Below are positions 53,101-63,093 of a DNA stretch of 64,000 nt, piece after piece. Made by a program: the position numbers and the translations under genes. The stretch lies in the NCBI RefSeq assembly GCF_000165795.1, contig NZ_CM001022.1, forward strand, positions 248,001 through 312,000, written 5' to 3'. Each line of letters opens with the position of its first letter. Position 1 is the first letter of the stretch. Below the pieces are notes generated by a model. It was given only the letters and a program-made list of their open reading frames with translations, was not told where the DNA came from and did not search any database. This DNA is from Aminomonas paucivorans DSM 12260 (GTDB lineage Bacteria; Synergistota; Synergistia; Synergistales; Synergistaceae).

Positions 53101-54945
53101 AGCTCTAGATACTCCAGAAGCTCTTCAGTGGTGGTACATCGTTTCCATACCTCATAGGAAGGCTTGAAGCGGGTAGGGAGGAAATTGCCTATCAAATCAA
53201 GACTAGTTTCCATACCTCATAGGAAGGCTTGAAGCTGGTCTTACTGGACGTTGCCCACGGAGCAGATTCTGTTTCCATACCTCATAGGAAGGCTTGAAGC
53301 CAGACACGACCGGTCCTATCGCTGCTGTCATCGACGTTTCCATACCTCATAGGAAGGCTTGAAGCTGGCCTAGCGGTCTTCCCCGGACCGAGGAGGGACA
53401 CGTGTTTCCATACCTCATAGGAAGGCTTGAAGCGGCCGAGGGGGGAAGGGGGATGCGGTCTCTGCTGGAGTTTCCATACCTCATAGGAAGGCTTGAAGCG
53501 AACGGGCTTTCCGGCTAGGGGTGGCCGCCGCCATGTTTCCATACCTCATAGGAAGGCTTGAAGCCTGTATTGGCTGGCGGCTGGGCGGCACCCCTACCAG
53601 TTTCCATACCTCATAGGAAGGCTTGAAGCATGGAACCGAAGGTGGCTCTGGCGGGAATCAGAAGGTTTCCATACCTCATAGGAAGGCTTGAAGCTAGGGG
53701 GGGAGAACCACGTCCTCTGCGGCACACAGGTGTTTCCATACCTCATAGGAAGGCTTGAAGCGGAGCTGAAAGGAGAGGAAACCACATGTGCATGAGGTTT
53801 CCATACCTCATAGGAAGGCTTGAAGCGGGGCCCGGGTCATCTTCCGGGGAATGAAGGACGCGTTTCCATACCTCATAGGAAGGCTTGAAGCGGCCCGGGC
53901 GGGTTGTCCCTTGCCCGGGACGCGACAGTTTCCATACCTCATAGGAAGGCTTGAAGCATCTCCTCGGTCACCTGAGTCAGGTGACCCTCATCGGTTTCCA
54001 TACCTCATAGGAAGGCTTGAAGCCACAGAGGGGCGTAGAGGGGCTTGGGTGCCCCGAAAGGGTTTCCATACCTCATAGGAAGGCTTGAAGCCCGAGAGAA
54101 GCGGATCATCTGCAAGTTCTTTGCCCGTTTCCATACCTCATAGGAAGGCTTGAAGCCGAATGACGCCCTGTGCCTGGACTTCTTCGAGTCGGTGTTTCCA
54201 TACCTCATAGGAAGGCTTGAAGCGGACCTGGCTGTGGGTCTCCGGCGACACCCGCCCCGTGTTTCCATACCTCATAGGAAGGCTTGAAGCGAAGTCCCCG
54301 GAAACCACGAAGTTATCCCGAAAGTCGTTTCCATACCTCATAGGAAGGCTTGAAGCAGGGCGAAAGAGCGGATGGGACTTGCAGAGGATGAGGTTTCCAT
54401 ACCTCATAGGAAGGCTTGAAGCCTCTCCGAGACGTCGCCTGCTGCCTTCGGGAACCTGTTTCCATACCTCATAGGAAGGCTTGAAGCCGGCGGAAAGGAG
54501 GGGTCACCCGTGAGCCGCGGCTAGTTTCCATACCTCATAGGAAGGCTTGAAGCCATCCCCCTGACCTTCGCCAACGCGTCTTTGGCAGGTTTCCATACCT
54601 CATAGGAAGGCTTGAAGCCATCCCCCTGACCTTCGCCAACGCGTCTTTGGCAGGTTTCCATACCTCATAGGAAGGCTTGAAGCAGGGGGGGCAGAAGCCC
54701 CCCCTTGTCCTTCTTGTAGTTTCCATACCTCATAGGAAGGCTTGAAGCCACACCAGTCGCAGACATGCGGCTTCTTGCCTCGTAGTTTCCATACCTCATA
54801 GGAAGGCTTGAAGCGAGAGGTCCTGACAGGGAAACCCTCCATGGACAAGAGTTTCCATACCTCATAGGAAGGCTTGAAGCTGGAAGGGCTCAACCCCTTG
54901 CGGTTGTGGTTGCCGGTTTCCATACCTCATAGGAAGGCTTGAAGC
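50107..54945 (-). CRISPR. Type I-B CRISPR array, 74 repeats
   Basis: By hand count, 74 identical 30-base repeats (plus strand: start GTTTCCATACC, middle TCATAGGAAGG, end CTTGAAGC) with 73 spacers of 34-38 bases; period 64-68. The reverse complement ends CCTATGAGGTATGGAAAC and matches the type I-B consensus of clostridial arrays (CCTATGAGG ... ATTGAAAC), so crRNAs should be read from the minus strand with the leader at the right, next to cas2. Spacers at 54554-54588 and 54619-54653 are identical. Confidence 0.96.
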
Positions 54946-55134
54946 CGCTGGCGATGCTTGGTGTGTCTACGATCTCCTGTGCCCCTGAAGATGGGGCAGG
55001 TTCGATTGTCAAGGTGCATGGTAAGGCAGGAATCCCAGGTTCTGCAAGGGGGTGGGAGCCCTAGGGCTTCGGTGTCGATCCCCTGGGGTTTCTGCATGAT
55101 CGGAGGTCGACGAGGCACACACCCCATGGGGAGA
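54946..55134 (-). promoter_or_regulatory. Probable leader of the type I-B array
   Basis: 189 bases between the last repeat on the right and the cas2 stop, without any coding frame. Its position beside cas2 and upstream of the array in the crRNA direction marks it as the leader where transcription and spacer insertion start. Promoter boxes are not obvious. Confidence 0.55.
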
Positions 55135-55398
55135 TCAGAGGAACGGATCTCCCGTGCCGCGCTCCTGCCCCAAAATCTCACGGGTGCTGTATCGTTCGGT
55201 GCGCCATGTGTAGAAGATCACGCTGTCGTGGGTTTTGTCGAGCAGGTGCCCCATGTCCGCCTTGAGCTGCTGGTAAAGGGCCGGAGAAAGCTCTCCTTCG
55301 AAGACGGAGTTCTGGACCCAGGAAAGGTAGCGCCTTCCCACCTTCAGCGCCTTGTTCACCCGCTTTTCCCCCACATCATAGACCATGAGGACGAACAC
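55135..55398 (-). CDS. cas2: CRISPR adaptation protein Cas2 (type I-B)
   Basis: 87 residues. MFVLMVYDVGEKRVNKALKVGRRYLSWVQNSVFEGEL is the Cas2 N-terminal fold with Asp in YDV; VIFYTWRTERYSTREILG closes it. Three bases downstream of the cas1 stop. Last gene before the leader. Confidence 0.93.
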   Translation of the reverse strand: MFVLMVYDVGEKRVNKALKVGRRYLSWVQNSVFEGELSPALYQQLKADMGHLLDKTHDSVIFYTWRTERYSTREILGQERGTGDPFL

Positions 55399-55401
55399 GG
55401 T

Positions 55402-56412
55402 TCACCATCGCGAAGCGAAGGCTTCGTAGGGCTGGTCGCCCAGGATGTGTTTCTCCAGTTTGTAGGCTTCCATGCGAAGAAGGGTGCGGTAGCTCACCTT
55501 GCGGTTCAGCGTGGGGTGGTCGATGGTTCCCTGAAGGCGTTCCTCCCAGGTTTTGAGGACGATCTCCCGACCTCCTTCTGTGAGAAACACCCCATTCCCC
55601 GTTTCGGAAAAGTGTTTCACCTGGAGCGCCCTGCGGTTGAGCAGGGAGAAAATGACTCGGTCTACCAGCAGAGGTTTGAAAATTTCCGAAAGATCCAGGT
55701 TGAGGCTGAACCTGCGGAAATTGGTCTCGTGCAGGTAAGCGATGCGCGGGTCCAAATGGGTCCGGTAAATCTGAGAGAGCACTGACACGTAGCAAAGGGT
55801 GTTGCAGAAGCTGATGAGGGCGTTCATGCGGTTTCCGGGGGGACGCCGGGTGCGGGATTCGAAGAGAAACCGATCGTCCTCCACGATGGCGTCGAAGGCT
55901 CCGTAGTAGGCTTCTCTGGCATTGCCTTCGAAGGCCATGACCTGCCCCACGTCGCCGGCATCGTTCAGGTTCTCCCGGAACCGTTGCACCGCCGCTAGGG
56001 AGTTTTGCAGGGTCTGTTTTTGGACCGGGTCTTCCTTGCGGTTGCCATAGTAGACAAGCACTTTTTCCATGTTGGCGAGAGCGCCTCGCACGAAGCGGCC
56101 CGCCAGGTCCAACCGCGCGGAGTCGTCCAGATACGCCTTGACTTGGGCCACGATGACCGCTCCGGCGTTGAGGTGTTCCCGGGGATAGTAGCTTCCCTGA
56201 TAGTAGCCGTGGTGGTTGAAGAAGTGCAGGATCAGCTGGGTCTGCGTGGCAAATTCGAGGAAGCGTTTGTTCAGGGTCACTTCCCCGAAGACGAGAATTT
56301 CGTCGGTGGTCTCCACGGGCACGAACCGTCGTCCGGCGTCGCCCTCCACGACAATGGTGTTGTCCTTGCGCTTCAGTTCTCCGGAGGAAAGAAGATAGAG
56401 CGTGCGTCCCAT
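55402..56412 (-). CDS. cas1: CRISPR adaptation endonuclease Cas1 (type I-B)
   Basis: 336 residues from ATG 56412 (MGRTLYLLSSGELKRKDN), chosen because GGAAGGG lies upstream; the frame is open further 5' without similarity. Metal ligands lie in VMAFEGNAREAYYGAF, YLHETNFRRFSLNLDLSEIFKPLLVDRV. Acts with Cas2 and Cas4 to insert spacers. Confidence 0.95.
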   Translation of the reverse strand: MGRTLYLLSSGELKRKDNTIVVEGDAGRRFVPVETTDEILVFGEVTLNKRFLEFATQTQLILHFFNHHGYYQGSYYPREHLNAGAVIVAQVKAYLDDSARLDLAGRFVRGALANMEKVLVYYGNRKEDPVQKQTLQNSLAAVQRFRENLNDAGDVGQVMAFEGNAREAYYGAFDAIVEDDRFLFESRTRRPPGNRMNALISFCNTLCYVSVLSQIYRTHLDPRIAYLHETNFRRFSLNLDLSEIFKPLLVDRVIFSLLNRRALQVKHFSETGNGVFLTEGGREIVLKTWEERLQGTIDHPTLNRKVSYRTLLRMEAYKLEKHILGDQPYEAFASRW

Positions 56413-56452
56413 GAAGTCCCTTCCTTCCTGATGCTCTGGCCGGTTCCGTTTT

Positions 56453-56974
56453 TCAGCTCCAGCACCATTCGGCATAGGCGCAGGATCGACAATAGGAACA
56501 TCGCTTTCGCGGCGGGGGATCTTGGACCTCCGCGATGGCGGCGATGGCCGTGTAGAGTTCGTCCAACCGCCGACGAAGGGGGTCGTCCAGGAGCACCTCC
56601 TCTCGGCGCCGTTCCTTCGGAAAGAGCAGCAGTCCCTTGGCGTGTTGCCCCTGTTTTTCCAGTTCATAAAGGTAATGGCCCAGTTGGAGCCGGGCTGCGT
56701 CGAGACTGCGGGAGCTTTTCTTCACCTCCGCCACCACCAGGGCGCCGCCCTCCTCCCGGAGGATGTCGAAGCGGTTATCCCCGAAAACGATGTCGTGGCG
56801 GTCTCGGACGTAGGTCTCTCGGTCGTTCAGGCGCCCCAAGCGGAGCAGTTCGTCCCGTCGGTCCGGCTCCACTCCCCGGGCCATGAGCCACACTTGGCGA
56901 GAACAGATGGCGGCATACCAGACCAGGGTGCCGCCGATGCGAGGGGGTTCGGAATAGCTCACAAGGGTGGTCAT
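56453..56974 (-). CDS. cas4: Cas4 exonuclease with [4Fe-4S] cluster
   Basis: 173 residues. Cluster Cys: one in AAICSRQVWLM and three in the C-terminal KRCSYCRSCAYAEWC. RecB-type nuclease motifs: DNRFDILREEGGALVVAEVKKSS and LQLGHYLYEL. It trims prespacers and helps choose PAM orientation. ATGA overlap with cas3. Confidence 0.92.
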   Translation of the reverse strand: MTTLVSYSEPPRIGGTLVWYAAICSRQVWLMARGVEPDRRDELLRLGRLNDRETYVRDRHDIVFGDNRFDILREEGGALVVAEVKKSSRSLDAARLQLGHYLYELEKQGQHAKGLLLFPKERRREEVLLDDPLRRRLDELYTAIAAIAEVQDPPPRKRCSYCRSCAYAEWCWS

Positions 56975-59340
56975 AGGTCAGGCCAATCCTCGTCGCGCCG
57001 GGTTTCGGCCACCCGGAACCCGGCGCGGCCATAGGGATGGGCGCGTTCCTCTTCCCAGGTCGCCCAGGTGCGGCACTCCGAGCGCGGCAGAAGCACCGCG
57101 TCTTCCGATAGGGTCTCCAGGAGTGTCGGTGTCTCGCCCCAGAAATTGCTGCCCAGCGCGGTTTCCCAGCGACGAAGCTCCTCCCGGGATACCTGGATGG
57201 CCCATTGGCGGAGGCGCCTTGCCAGGTAGCGTCTTCGGTCCAGGGTCTCCAGACCTTTGTCCAGGGTCTCCAGCTCTGTCAGATCCTGTCGGGGGCGACC
57301 GTTTCTCTCCACGTAGACCGTCACCAGGTCCTCCTGCCGGCGCTCTTCGTAAAGGTCCGGCAGGCAGTCCCACGTTCCCTCCTGGATGCCGGACCACAAG
57401 TCGCCTTGCTTGATGTTTTCCGCAACCCCGTCGAAGTAGTGTTGCACCCGTTCCGGCATTTCCGGTTCGTCGAACCGCTGATCCGACAGGGTCGTCTGAT
57501 TTCCCCCCAGAAAATGTCGGCTGTGCCCCAGCAGGATGGGGGAGTAGACGAAGGAGGAGAAGGATTTTCCTCTGTCGTTCTCCAGTTCCGCGATCAGAAC
57601 GGTTCCGACGAAATCGGGACGAGCGTGGCGGTTGCATCGTCCCGCCACCTGAACGATGGAATCCAACGGTCCCAGATCCCGAAAGACCCAGTGGAAGTCC
57701 AGGTCCACCCCCGCTTCCACTACCTGGGTGGCCACCAGGAGACGAGGGGTACCCGCCCGTTCCATCCGTCGCAGGATGCGCAGCGTGAGGGCTCGGTGTG
57801 CCGGGGTCATCCAACGGGACAGGAATAAGACTTTGCGCTTCTGGGGTTTTCCGTCCTTTTCTGCGGGAGCCCGGTGTTCCTCCAAGGATCGGATCAAGTC
57901 GTAGGCCGCCAAGGCGCTTTTCTTGGTGTTGCACACCACAAGCCCTGAGGAGGCGGGATCGTCCAGAAAACCCTCCAACAGGTGGGGCAAGTCCTCGATG
58001 GAGCGTTTCCCTCCGAAGACGCGGTAACGGTGTCGCAGGGCCGGGAGGGTGTGTCGGTGCTTCGGCGCCAGTTCCACCGCCCCCGGAACGATGCGGGGCT
58101 GGGTGGCGGTGAGGAGGAGGAAGGTGGTGTGCTGTTTTTCCACCAGAAGCTCCATGACCTTGCCGAAATCTCCCCAGAGTTGGGGAGGAATGCTCTGCAC
58201 CTCGTCCAGGATTACCACGGCGTGTGCCAGACGATGGAAGTCCATGGCTCCGTTGGCGCGGCGGTCGAAGAGGGCCTCCCAGAGGTGGGCGAAGGTGGTC
58301 ACCGTCACCGGAGCGTTCCAATAGCGGAAACTGGAGAGCATCCGGCGCAGGGGACTCCCTTCGTCCTCCGAATCGACCTTCCTGTCTTGACGGGGTCTCT
58401 TGGTTTCCAGAAGGCTGTGGTCCTCCTGCACCGCCTCGGGTCCGTAAAGCCCCCGGGCCACGGCGGCGTTCTGCTCCACGATGGCGATGAAGGGAAGGGC
58501 GTAAACCAGGTTGGCTGCCCCGATCCGCTGAGCATAGGCGAGGGCGATGTCCAGGCCGATGCGGGTCTTGCCGGCACCGGTGGGCAGGGAGAGGGAGTAG
58601 ATTCCAGGCCCCTTGAAGGTTTGGGTGGCCTGTTCGAGGCAGTCCCGGTGGGTCTCCCGCCGCCACTGGTCCAGTTCCCGCCGCGGTTCGGGGAGAGGGA
58701 TTGTGGTGGGAGCCAGGGGAAGGGATTCCAGGGAGCGTACCCCCAGGGCGTCCATCCGGTCCGCGGTCACCAACAGGGAGAGGAGCATGCGGTAACGGAG
58801 CCATTCGCTCTCCAGATCTTCGCCGCCTTCCAGGAGTAGCTTTTTTTTAAATGCTGCGGCTGCCTTTTCGGGCAAGGAGAAAGGCCACGGTCTGGAGGAG
58901 TGTCCAAGAGTTTCTTCTATTTTTCGGGTTAGCGTTCTAAGGTTTGCGGAGGCAAGCTGATTTGTCCAGTAAGTCTCTGCGCCCTCTCGGGGATGCGTCC
59001 GGGTATGGTGGCACCGGATCGCTTCCAAGGAAGAGACGTCCTTCTCGTTTCCCTCTAGGAGCAGGGTCAGCAGAAACCATGTCGAAGGCTCCGCGTGGGG
59101 AATGCCTTTCCCCATGCCTCGCAAGTATGCCTGGAAGTGTCGATGGATCTTGCCCAGGTCGTGCACAAGGCAAAGCCGCCGGAGCGACCGTGCCTCCACC
59201 TCGCCGCCCTGGCGGAGGCGGAGCGCCTCCGCCAGGGCGGCGGTGCCTTCTAGGTGTTCCGCCAGAGGGCGGCCGGGGTGGCTCCAGATGTCACCAGGGA
59301 GGGAAGAAAGCCACGATGTCAGATCCGCATCGGGCCACAT
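56971..59340 (-). CDS. cas3: Cas3 HD nuclease-helicase (type I-B)
   Basis: 789 residues. HD domain: SHPGRPLAEHL with H21, HDLGK at 60-64, and H101/H102-type HHTRTHP. SF2 helicase: Walker A SLPTGAGKTRIG (251-262), DEVQ box at 379-382, and motif VVEAGVDLDF plus QVAGRCNRHAR. It unwinds and shreds target DNA after Cascade binding. The start overlaps the end of cas5 by 50 bases. Confidence 0.95.
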   Translation of the reverse strand: MWPDADLTSWLSSLPGDIWSHPGRPLAEHLEGTAALAEALRLRQGGEVEARSLRRLCLVHDLGKIHRHFQAYLRGMGKGIPHAEPSTWFLLTLLLEGNEKDVSSLEAIRCHHTRTHPREGAETYWTNQLASANLRTLTRKIEETLGHSSRPWPFSLPEKAAAAFKKKLLLEGGEDLESEWLRYRMLLSLLVTADRMDALGVRSLESLPLAPTTIPLPEPRRELDQWRRETHRDCLEQATQTFKGPGIYSLSLPTGAGKTRIGLDIALAYAQRIGAANLVYALPFIAIVEQNAAVARGLYGPEAVQEDHSLLETKRPRQDRKVDSEDEGSPLRRMLSSFRYWNAPVTVTTFAHLWEALFDRRANGAMDFHRLAHAVVILDEVQSIPPQLWGDFGKVMELLVEKQHTTFLLLTATQPRIVPGAVELAPKHRHTLPALRHRYRVFGGKRSIEDLPHLLEGFLDDPASSGLVVCNTKKSALAAYDLIRSLEEHRAPAEKDGKPQKRKVLFLSRWMTPAHRALTLRILRRMERAGTPRLLVATQVVEAGVDLDFHWVFRDLGPLDSIVQVAGRCNRHARPDFVGTVLIAELENDRGKSFSSFVYSPILLGHSRHFLGGNQTTLSDQRFDEPEMPERVQHYFDGVAENIKQGDLWSGIQEGTWDCLPDLYEERRQEDLVTVYVERNGRPRQDLTELETLDKGLETLDRRRYLARRLRQWAIQVSREELRRWETALGSNFWGETPTLLETLSEDAVLLPRSECRTWATWEEERAHPYGRAGFRVAETRRDEDWPDL

Positions 59341-60001
59341 CGGCTTTGCCCCTTTCCTTCAGTACCAAAGCTTGGTCGGGATGGGGGGAGAAGTATACGG
59401 ACAGACTGTCCGCAAGACCCCGTTCCCGGGTCATCCGGTAGGGCAGGATCTCCCGAAAGGCACCCCCCGAGGCGAGCACGTCGAAGACCAGATCTTCCGC
59501 CTCCGGCACCACCGAGGACACCTGCACGGGACCGGTGGGTAGATCCTCCTTGGGCCATCGCCCGATCCAGCGCAGGTCCCCCAGGGCGTAGGCCACTCCC
59601 AGGTAGGGGGTGTAGCGGAATCCCCCTCGGGAGAGGATCTCCTCCAGCGGTTCCTCCAAAGGGCCCTCGAGGTAAATGCGGTAGCCCACGTTTTTGAGGA
59701 ACTGGTGCTTCACCTGGACGTGGGTGTTCTTCTGGGGGTCCTTGACGTTCCAGAAGTTGAGGGACCCCCGGAAATACCGAAGGGGTTCCAGAATCCGCAG
59801 GGCCACCCGGTTTCCCGCGAGGTGGTCCCAATAGAGCGCCTGCTCTCCCCGGGCGGAAGCGCCCGAGTCGATCCCCAGGATCGCGGCGACGAGCCCCCCC
59901 AGAGCCGTGGGGGGAGGCAGGGGAAAGGAGACGGAGGAGGTGGTGGTGTACCCTTTGCGGAACAGGGCAAGCCCGCCCCGCACCTCGAAGACGGCGGCCA
60001 T
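59291..60001 (-). CDS. cas5: Cas5 Cascade subunit (type I-B)
   Basis: 236 residues. Typical N-terminal block LALFRKGYTTTSSVSFPLPPPTALGGLVAAILGI, then RYFRGSLNFWNVKDPQKNTHVQVKHQFLKNVGYRIY. It caps the crRNA 5' handle. ATG is six bases after the cas7 stop. Confidence 0.9.
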   Translation of the reverse strand: MAAVFEVRGGLALFRKGYTTTSSVSFPLPPPTALGGLVAAILGIDSGASARGEQALYWDHLAGNRVALRILEPLRYFRGSLNFWNVKDPQKNTHVQVKHQFLKNVGYRIYLEGPLEEPLEEILSRGGFRYTPYLGVAYALGDLRWIGRWPKEDLPTGPVQVSSVVPEAEDLVFDVLASGGAFREILPYRMTRERGLADSLSVYFSPHPDQALVLKERGKADVARCGSDIVAFFPPW

Positions 60002-60007
60002 GACGGA

Positions 60008-60913
60008 TCACCTCGTTTCTTCGGTATAACGTTCCTTCAAGGTGTCCGTCCCATCCCAGCCGGTCAGGGCGATGGCATCATCCCGCAGAACCTTCACCGA
60101 GGCCACCTGGGAGTTGAGGGATTCCAGGCGTTTCCCGATTTCCCCCATGTCCAGGGCAAGTCCGTCCAGGGAGCGCAGGTTCCGCTGTTCGTCCTCGGAG
60201 AGGAGGCCTCCTTGACGGTGCACCAGCCGGACTTTTTCATCCAGGGAACCGATGGCCCCGTCGAAGCCATCGCGGTAGCGGATCTCCAGGAGCAACCGGG
60301 GGCGGTGTTCCATCTTGCTGCGGGTGATGAGATTGGCGGTGCCCTTCCAGAGTCCTTCCGTCAGGGCGTTCAGGTCTTCCTCGGTGGCGCCGGTTTCCCG
60401 GGAGGGGTACTGGTTGGCGATGCCGTAGACCCCCAGCAGGCAGAAGGGAACCCGGTACTCGTTGCGGAAGGAACGCTGTGCGCTTTCCTCTTTGGTGGCG
60501 AAGGCTGCCGTCCCCTGTGCCATCTCCACCTTGGCCCGGTGAAGAGACCGGCCCCACTTGAACTGTACCGGTCCGGTCCAGGAGAAGGCCTCTTTGCCCA
60601 AAGCGAAGGTCACGCCGAAGAGGCGCGTGTCGATGCACTGTTCCAGAAGGTCCTTGCCCTGTGGGGAGTTGAAGGTCATTCGAAGGGCCTCCACTCGTTC
60701 CTTGAGGGTGTTCTTCTCCCCGTCCACGAAGACGATTTTCCCCTCCCGAATCCACTGATCCCGCACGGTACGCTTGACCCGCACATCGGAGACCAGGATC
60801 TGCTCCGTGTCTTCGTCGTAGCGGGGGTGGTTCGCGTTGAGGGGATCTCCGTTGGGGTTTGCGTCCTTCACAGTGTAGGCGAAATAAAGCTCCCTGCGTC
60901 CCGTAAACGCCAT
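60008..60913 (-). CDS. cas7: Cas7 (Csh2-type) backbone subunit
   Basis: 301 residues, RBS AAGGAGGAATG. TGRRELYFAYTVKDANPNGDPLNANHPRYDE and VSDVRVKRTVRDQWI are the RAMP signature of Csh2/DevR-type Cas7, followed by LFGVTFALGKEAFSWTGPVQFKWGRSLH. Multiple copies line the crRNA in Cascade. Confidence 0.93.
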   Translation of the reverse strand: MAFTGRRELYFAYTVKDANPNGDPLNANHPRYDEDTEQILVSDVRVKRTVRDQWIREGKIVFVDGEKNTLKERVEALRMTFNSPQGKDLLEQCIDTRLFGVTFALGKEAFSWTGPVQFKWGRSLHRAKVEMAQGTAAFATKEESAQRSFRNEYRVPFCLLGVYGIANQYPSRETGATEEDLNALTEGLWKGTANLITRSKMEHRPRLLLEIRYRDGFDGAIGSLDEKVRLVHRQGGLLSEDEQRNLRSLDGLALDMGEIGKRLESLNSQVASVKVLRDDAIALTGWDGTDTLKERYTEETR

Positions 60914-60994
60914 GGTTTCTCATTCCTCCTTGTGGTGGTTGTTTGCTGCTCTCGGTATTTTCGGTTCGGATCTCAAGGGATTCTGCTCAGCCGT

Positions 60995-63043
60995 TTAAGC
61001 GTTCTCCCCGTTTTCTTCCTCCCCTTCCGTATTCGTAGGGGTTTCCTCTCCCGGAGACATTGCATCGGCTGTTTCTTCCTGAGGTGCCGTTTTGCCGAAG
61101 CATCGCCAAAAGTAACCCGTTGCCGAGAGGAAGCCGGCGGCGAAGGCGAAGTTCCCTTCTTCCCCCAGCTCCTTGGGGGTTCCCTCCAGGAGGAGACGGG
61201 TTACCTCTCCCGCCAGGGATTGGATGGCTCCCGCATGGGGTACTCGGTACTGGTGAACCAGGCCGGGTAACCGTCCCAATTGTCCTTGAAGATCCCTTCG
61301 GCGAAGTCGGCCGAAGTTGAGTTGTTTGAAGAGGGGTGCCGATCCCAGATCTCCGCCTTTGCCCACCTGTTCGCGGGCGAAGACCCCCAGAACCACTCCA
61401 GCGAGAAACACCCCCTGTCCGAAGGGTTCCTGCAGGTAGGGATCGGCGAAACCCTTCAGCATCTCCTCCATTGCTTCTCTTACGTGTTTACGGGGTGTCG
61501 TCTTCAGAACATCTGCCGTCTCCTCGGGGCGCATCGTTTCGTCCTGCACGTCGATTTCCTCCTCTCCATGGTTGCCGCGTTGTCCGAAGTGCTCCTGGTT
61601 CACCCGGGCAAGAAAATCCACCAACCGCTCTGCCCTGCGGACGGGAGGAATTTTATCCTTCATCGGTTTGTTGGGGTCCTTCAGCAGCCCCGGGAGACGG
61701 GCGCAGACGATCCCTTTGATCAGCCCCAGGTCCACTGGCTCGTCCTGGAGGAGCTTGCCCGTCACCGCCAGGGCCAGATCCCGCATCGCCGTCTGATCCT
61801 GCTTGCTCTTTCCCGCGAAAGAACCCAGAACGCCGAAGACGAAGCGCATGCCTGCGGAAAGACTTTGTTTCTCTTCGGGGGACATCGTTGCGCTGGGGCG
61901 TTGCGTTTCTGGGAACATGCGGCAGGATCGTCTCCAGGCATGGAGCAGTTGGGTCAGGCGCAGGGGGGGGACGTCTTCCGCCATCAGGTGGATGCGTTCC
62001 TGTGCCTGGATCTGTTCCCAGAAAAGGAAGTGGTACACCAAAACATCATCCTGATCCAGAAGGGCCTCGAAAAGCCCCGGAGCGTTGGTCAGGCCGGTAT
62101 TGAGAAAGTCCTTCGTTTTGCGCTCAAGGGGACGACGTCCCATGGAGGGGCCGCTACCGAAGAGTTCCGGGATTACGGTGAGATGCAAGGGATAGGCCAT
62201 GCGGTCCTCCCGGAAAAGGGTATCCCCGTGATCTTTGCCCCGGCTCAACCAGCGGAGGCATTCTCGGCACAGAGGAAAGACCTTCTCCGGGGTTCCCGGC
62301 ATGTTGCGGATTCCCGGCAGAAAACTTTCCTTGTCGAAGGTGGCGAAGGCGAAGACCTGGTTCAGGTTGACCGCGTGTTTCTCCTCTTGGCCGCAAAGGG
62401 AACACCGCGCTTCTTTGCCCTTGGAGAGAACCACCCCCAGCTTGGCCCAGAAATAATCGGAGAAGAGCGCGTTTACGGGAGTATCGCCCGGGTAAAGGAA
62501 TCGCTCTCCCGATCGGATACCGAAGACCAGGAGGAAGGAAGCGGTCTTCTTGTCCCGTTTGGCCGCATCCAAGGCATCCTTGCCCAACAGGGCCAGCTCG
62601 TCCCGGTGTTGCCGGAGTCCTGTCAGGATGCGCGGGATGCTTCCCGACTGAAAAACCTGAAACGTTCCTTCCGAAGCTGAAGATTCGGTAGGGGTGGTAA
62701 GGGGTGTCTCGAATTCCTTGAGAACCTTCGTTTCCAGTTTCTTCAGATAGGCTTCGTCGAAGTTCAGCTCTTTCTTCTGCATCCGCACCACCGAGGAGTA
62801 GCAGTAGGAGAAGTTCGACCCCTCCGTGTCTCGATATAGATAACGGGATTTGTTGCGGGGATCCACATCCGCCAACGTCACCCTGTGGACCCCCAGAACG
62901 TTCAGGGGGCGTGCGGCGGGGTCCTCCACGTCCAGCCAAATCTGGATTTCCGTGCCCTCAGCCATGGGCATCTTGGTGGCGCACTCTAGTTCGTCTCCGC
63001 CCAGGGCCTTTCCGATGTCCAGAAGCGCATTCAGCATTCCCAT
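60995..63043 (-). CDS. cas8b: Cas8b (Csh1/TM1802 type) large Cascade subunit
   Basis: 682 residues. Sequence pattern and a central zinc-finger (C214/C217 and C259/C262: ARCSLCGQ, FPLCRECLRW) place it in the TM1802/Csh1 family, the marker of subtype I-B. It recognises the PAM and supports target binding. The C-terminus is acidic (TNTEGEEENGENA). Confidence 0.88.
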   Translation of the reverse strand: MGMLNALLDIGKALGGDELECATKMPMAEGTEIQIWLDVEDPAARPLNVLGVHRVTLADVDPRNKSRYLYRDTEGSNFSYCYSSVVRMQKKELNFDEAYLKKLETKVLKEFETPLTTPTESSASEGTFQVFQSGSIPRILTGLRQHRDELALLGKDALDAAKRDKKTASFLLVFGIRSGERFLYPGDTPVNALFSDYFWAKLGVVLSKGKEARCSLCGQEEKHAVNLNQVFAFATFDKESFLPGIRNMPGTPEKVFPLCRECLRWLSRGKDHGDTLFREDRMAYPLHLTVIPELFGSGPSMGRRPLERKTKDFLNTGLTNAPGLFEALLDQDDVLVYHFLFWEQIQAQERIHLMAEDVPPLRLTQLLHAWRRSCRMFPETQRPSATMSPEEKQSLSAGMRFVFGVLGSFAGKSKQDQTAMRDLALAVTGKLLQDEPVDLGLIKGIVCARLPGLLKDPNKPMKDKIPPVRRAERLVDFLARVNQEHFGQRGNHGEEEIDVQDETMRPEETADVLKTTPRKHVREAMEEMLKGFADPYLQEPFGQGVFLAGVVLGVFAREQVGKGGDLGSAPLFKQLNFGRLRRRDLQGQLGRLPGLVHQYRVPHAGAIQSLAGEVTRLLLEGTPKELGEEGNFAFAAGFLSATGYFWRCFGKTAPQEETADAMSPGEETPTNTEGEEENGENA

Positions 63044-63093
63044 GGTCGATTCCTCCTTGTATCAGGCAATCAACAGGTCCACGAATGCACGGG

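Noticed and set aside
50107-54945. Many short open frames rich in SLPMRYGN or FKPSYEVWK or FPYLIGRLEA
   Set aside because: These are translations of the CRISPR repeat in different frames, not genes.
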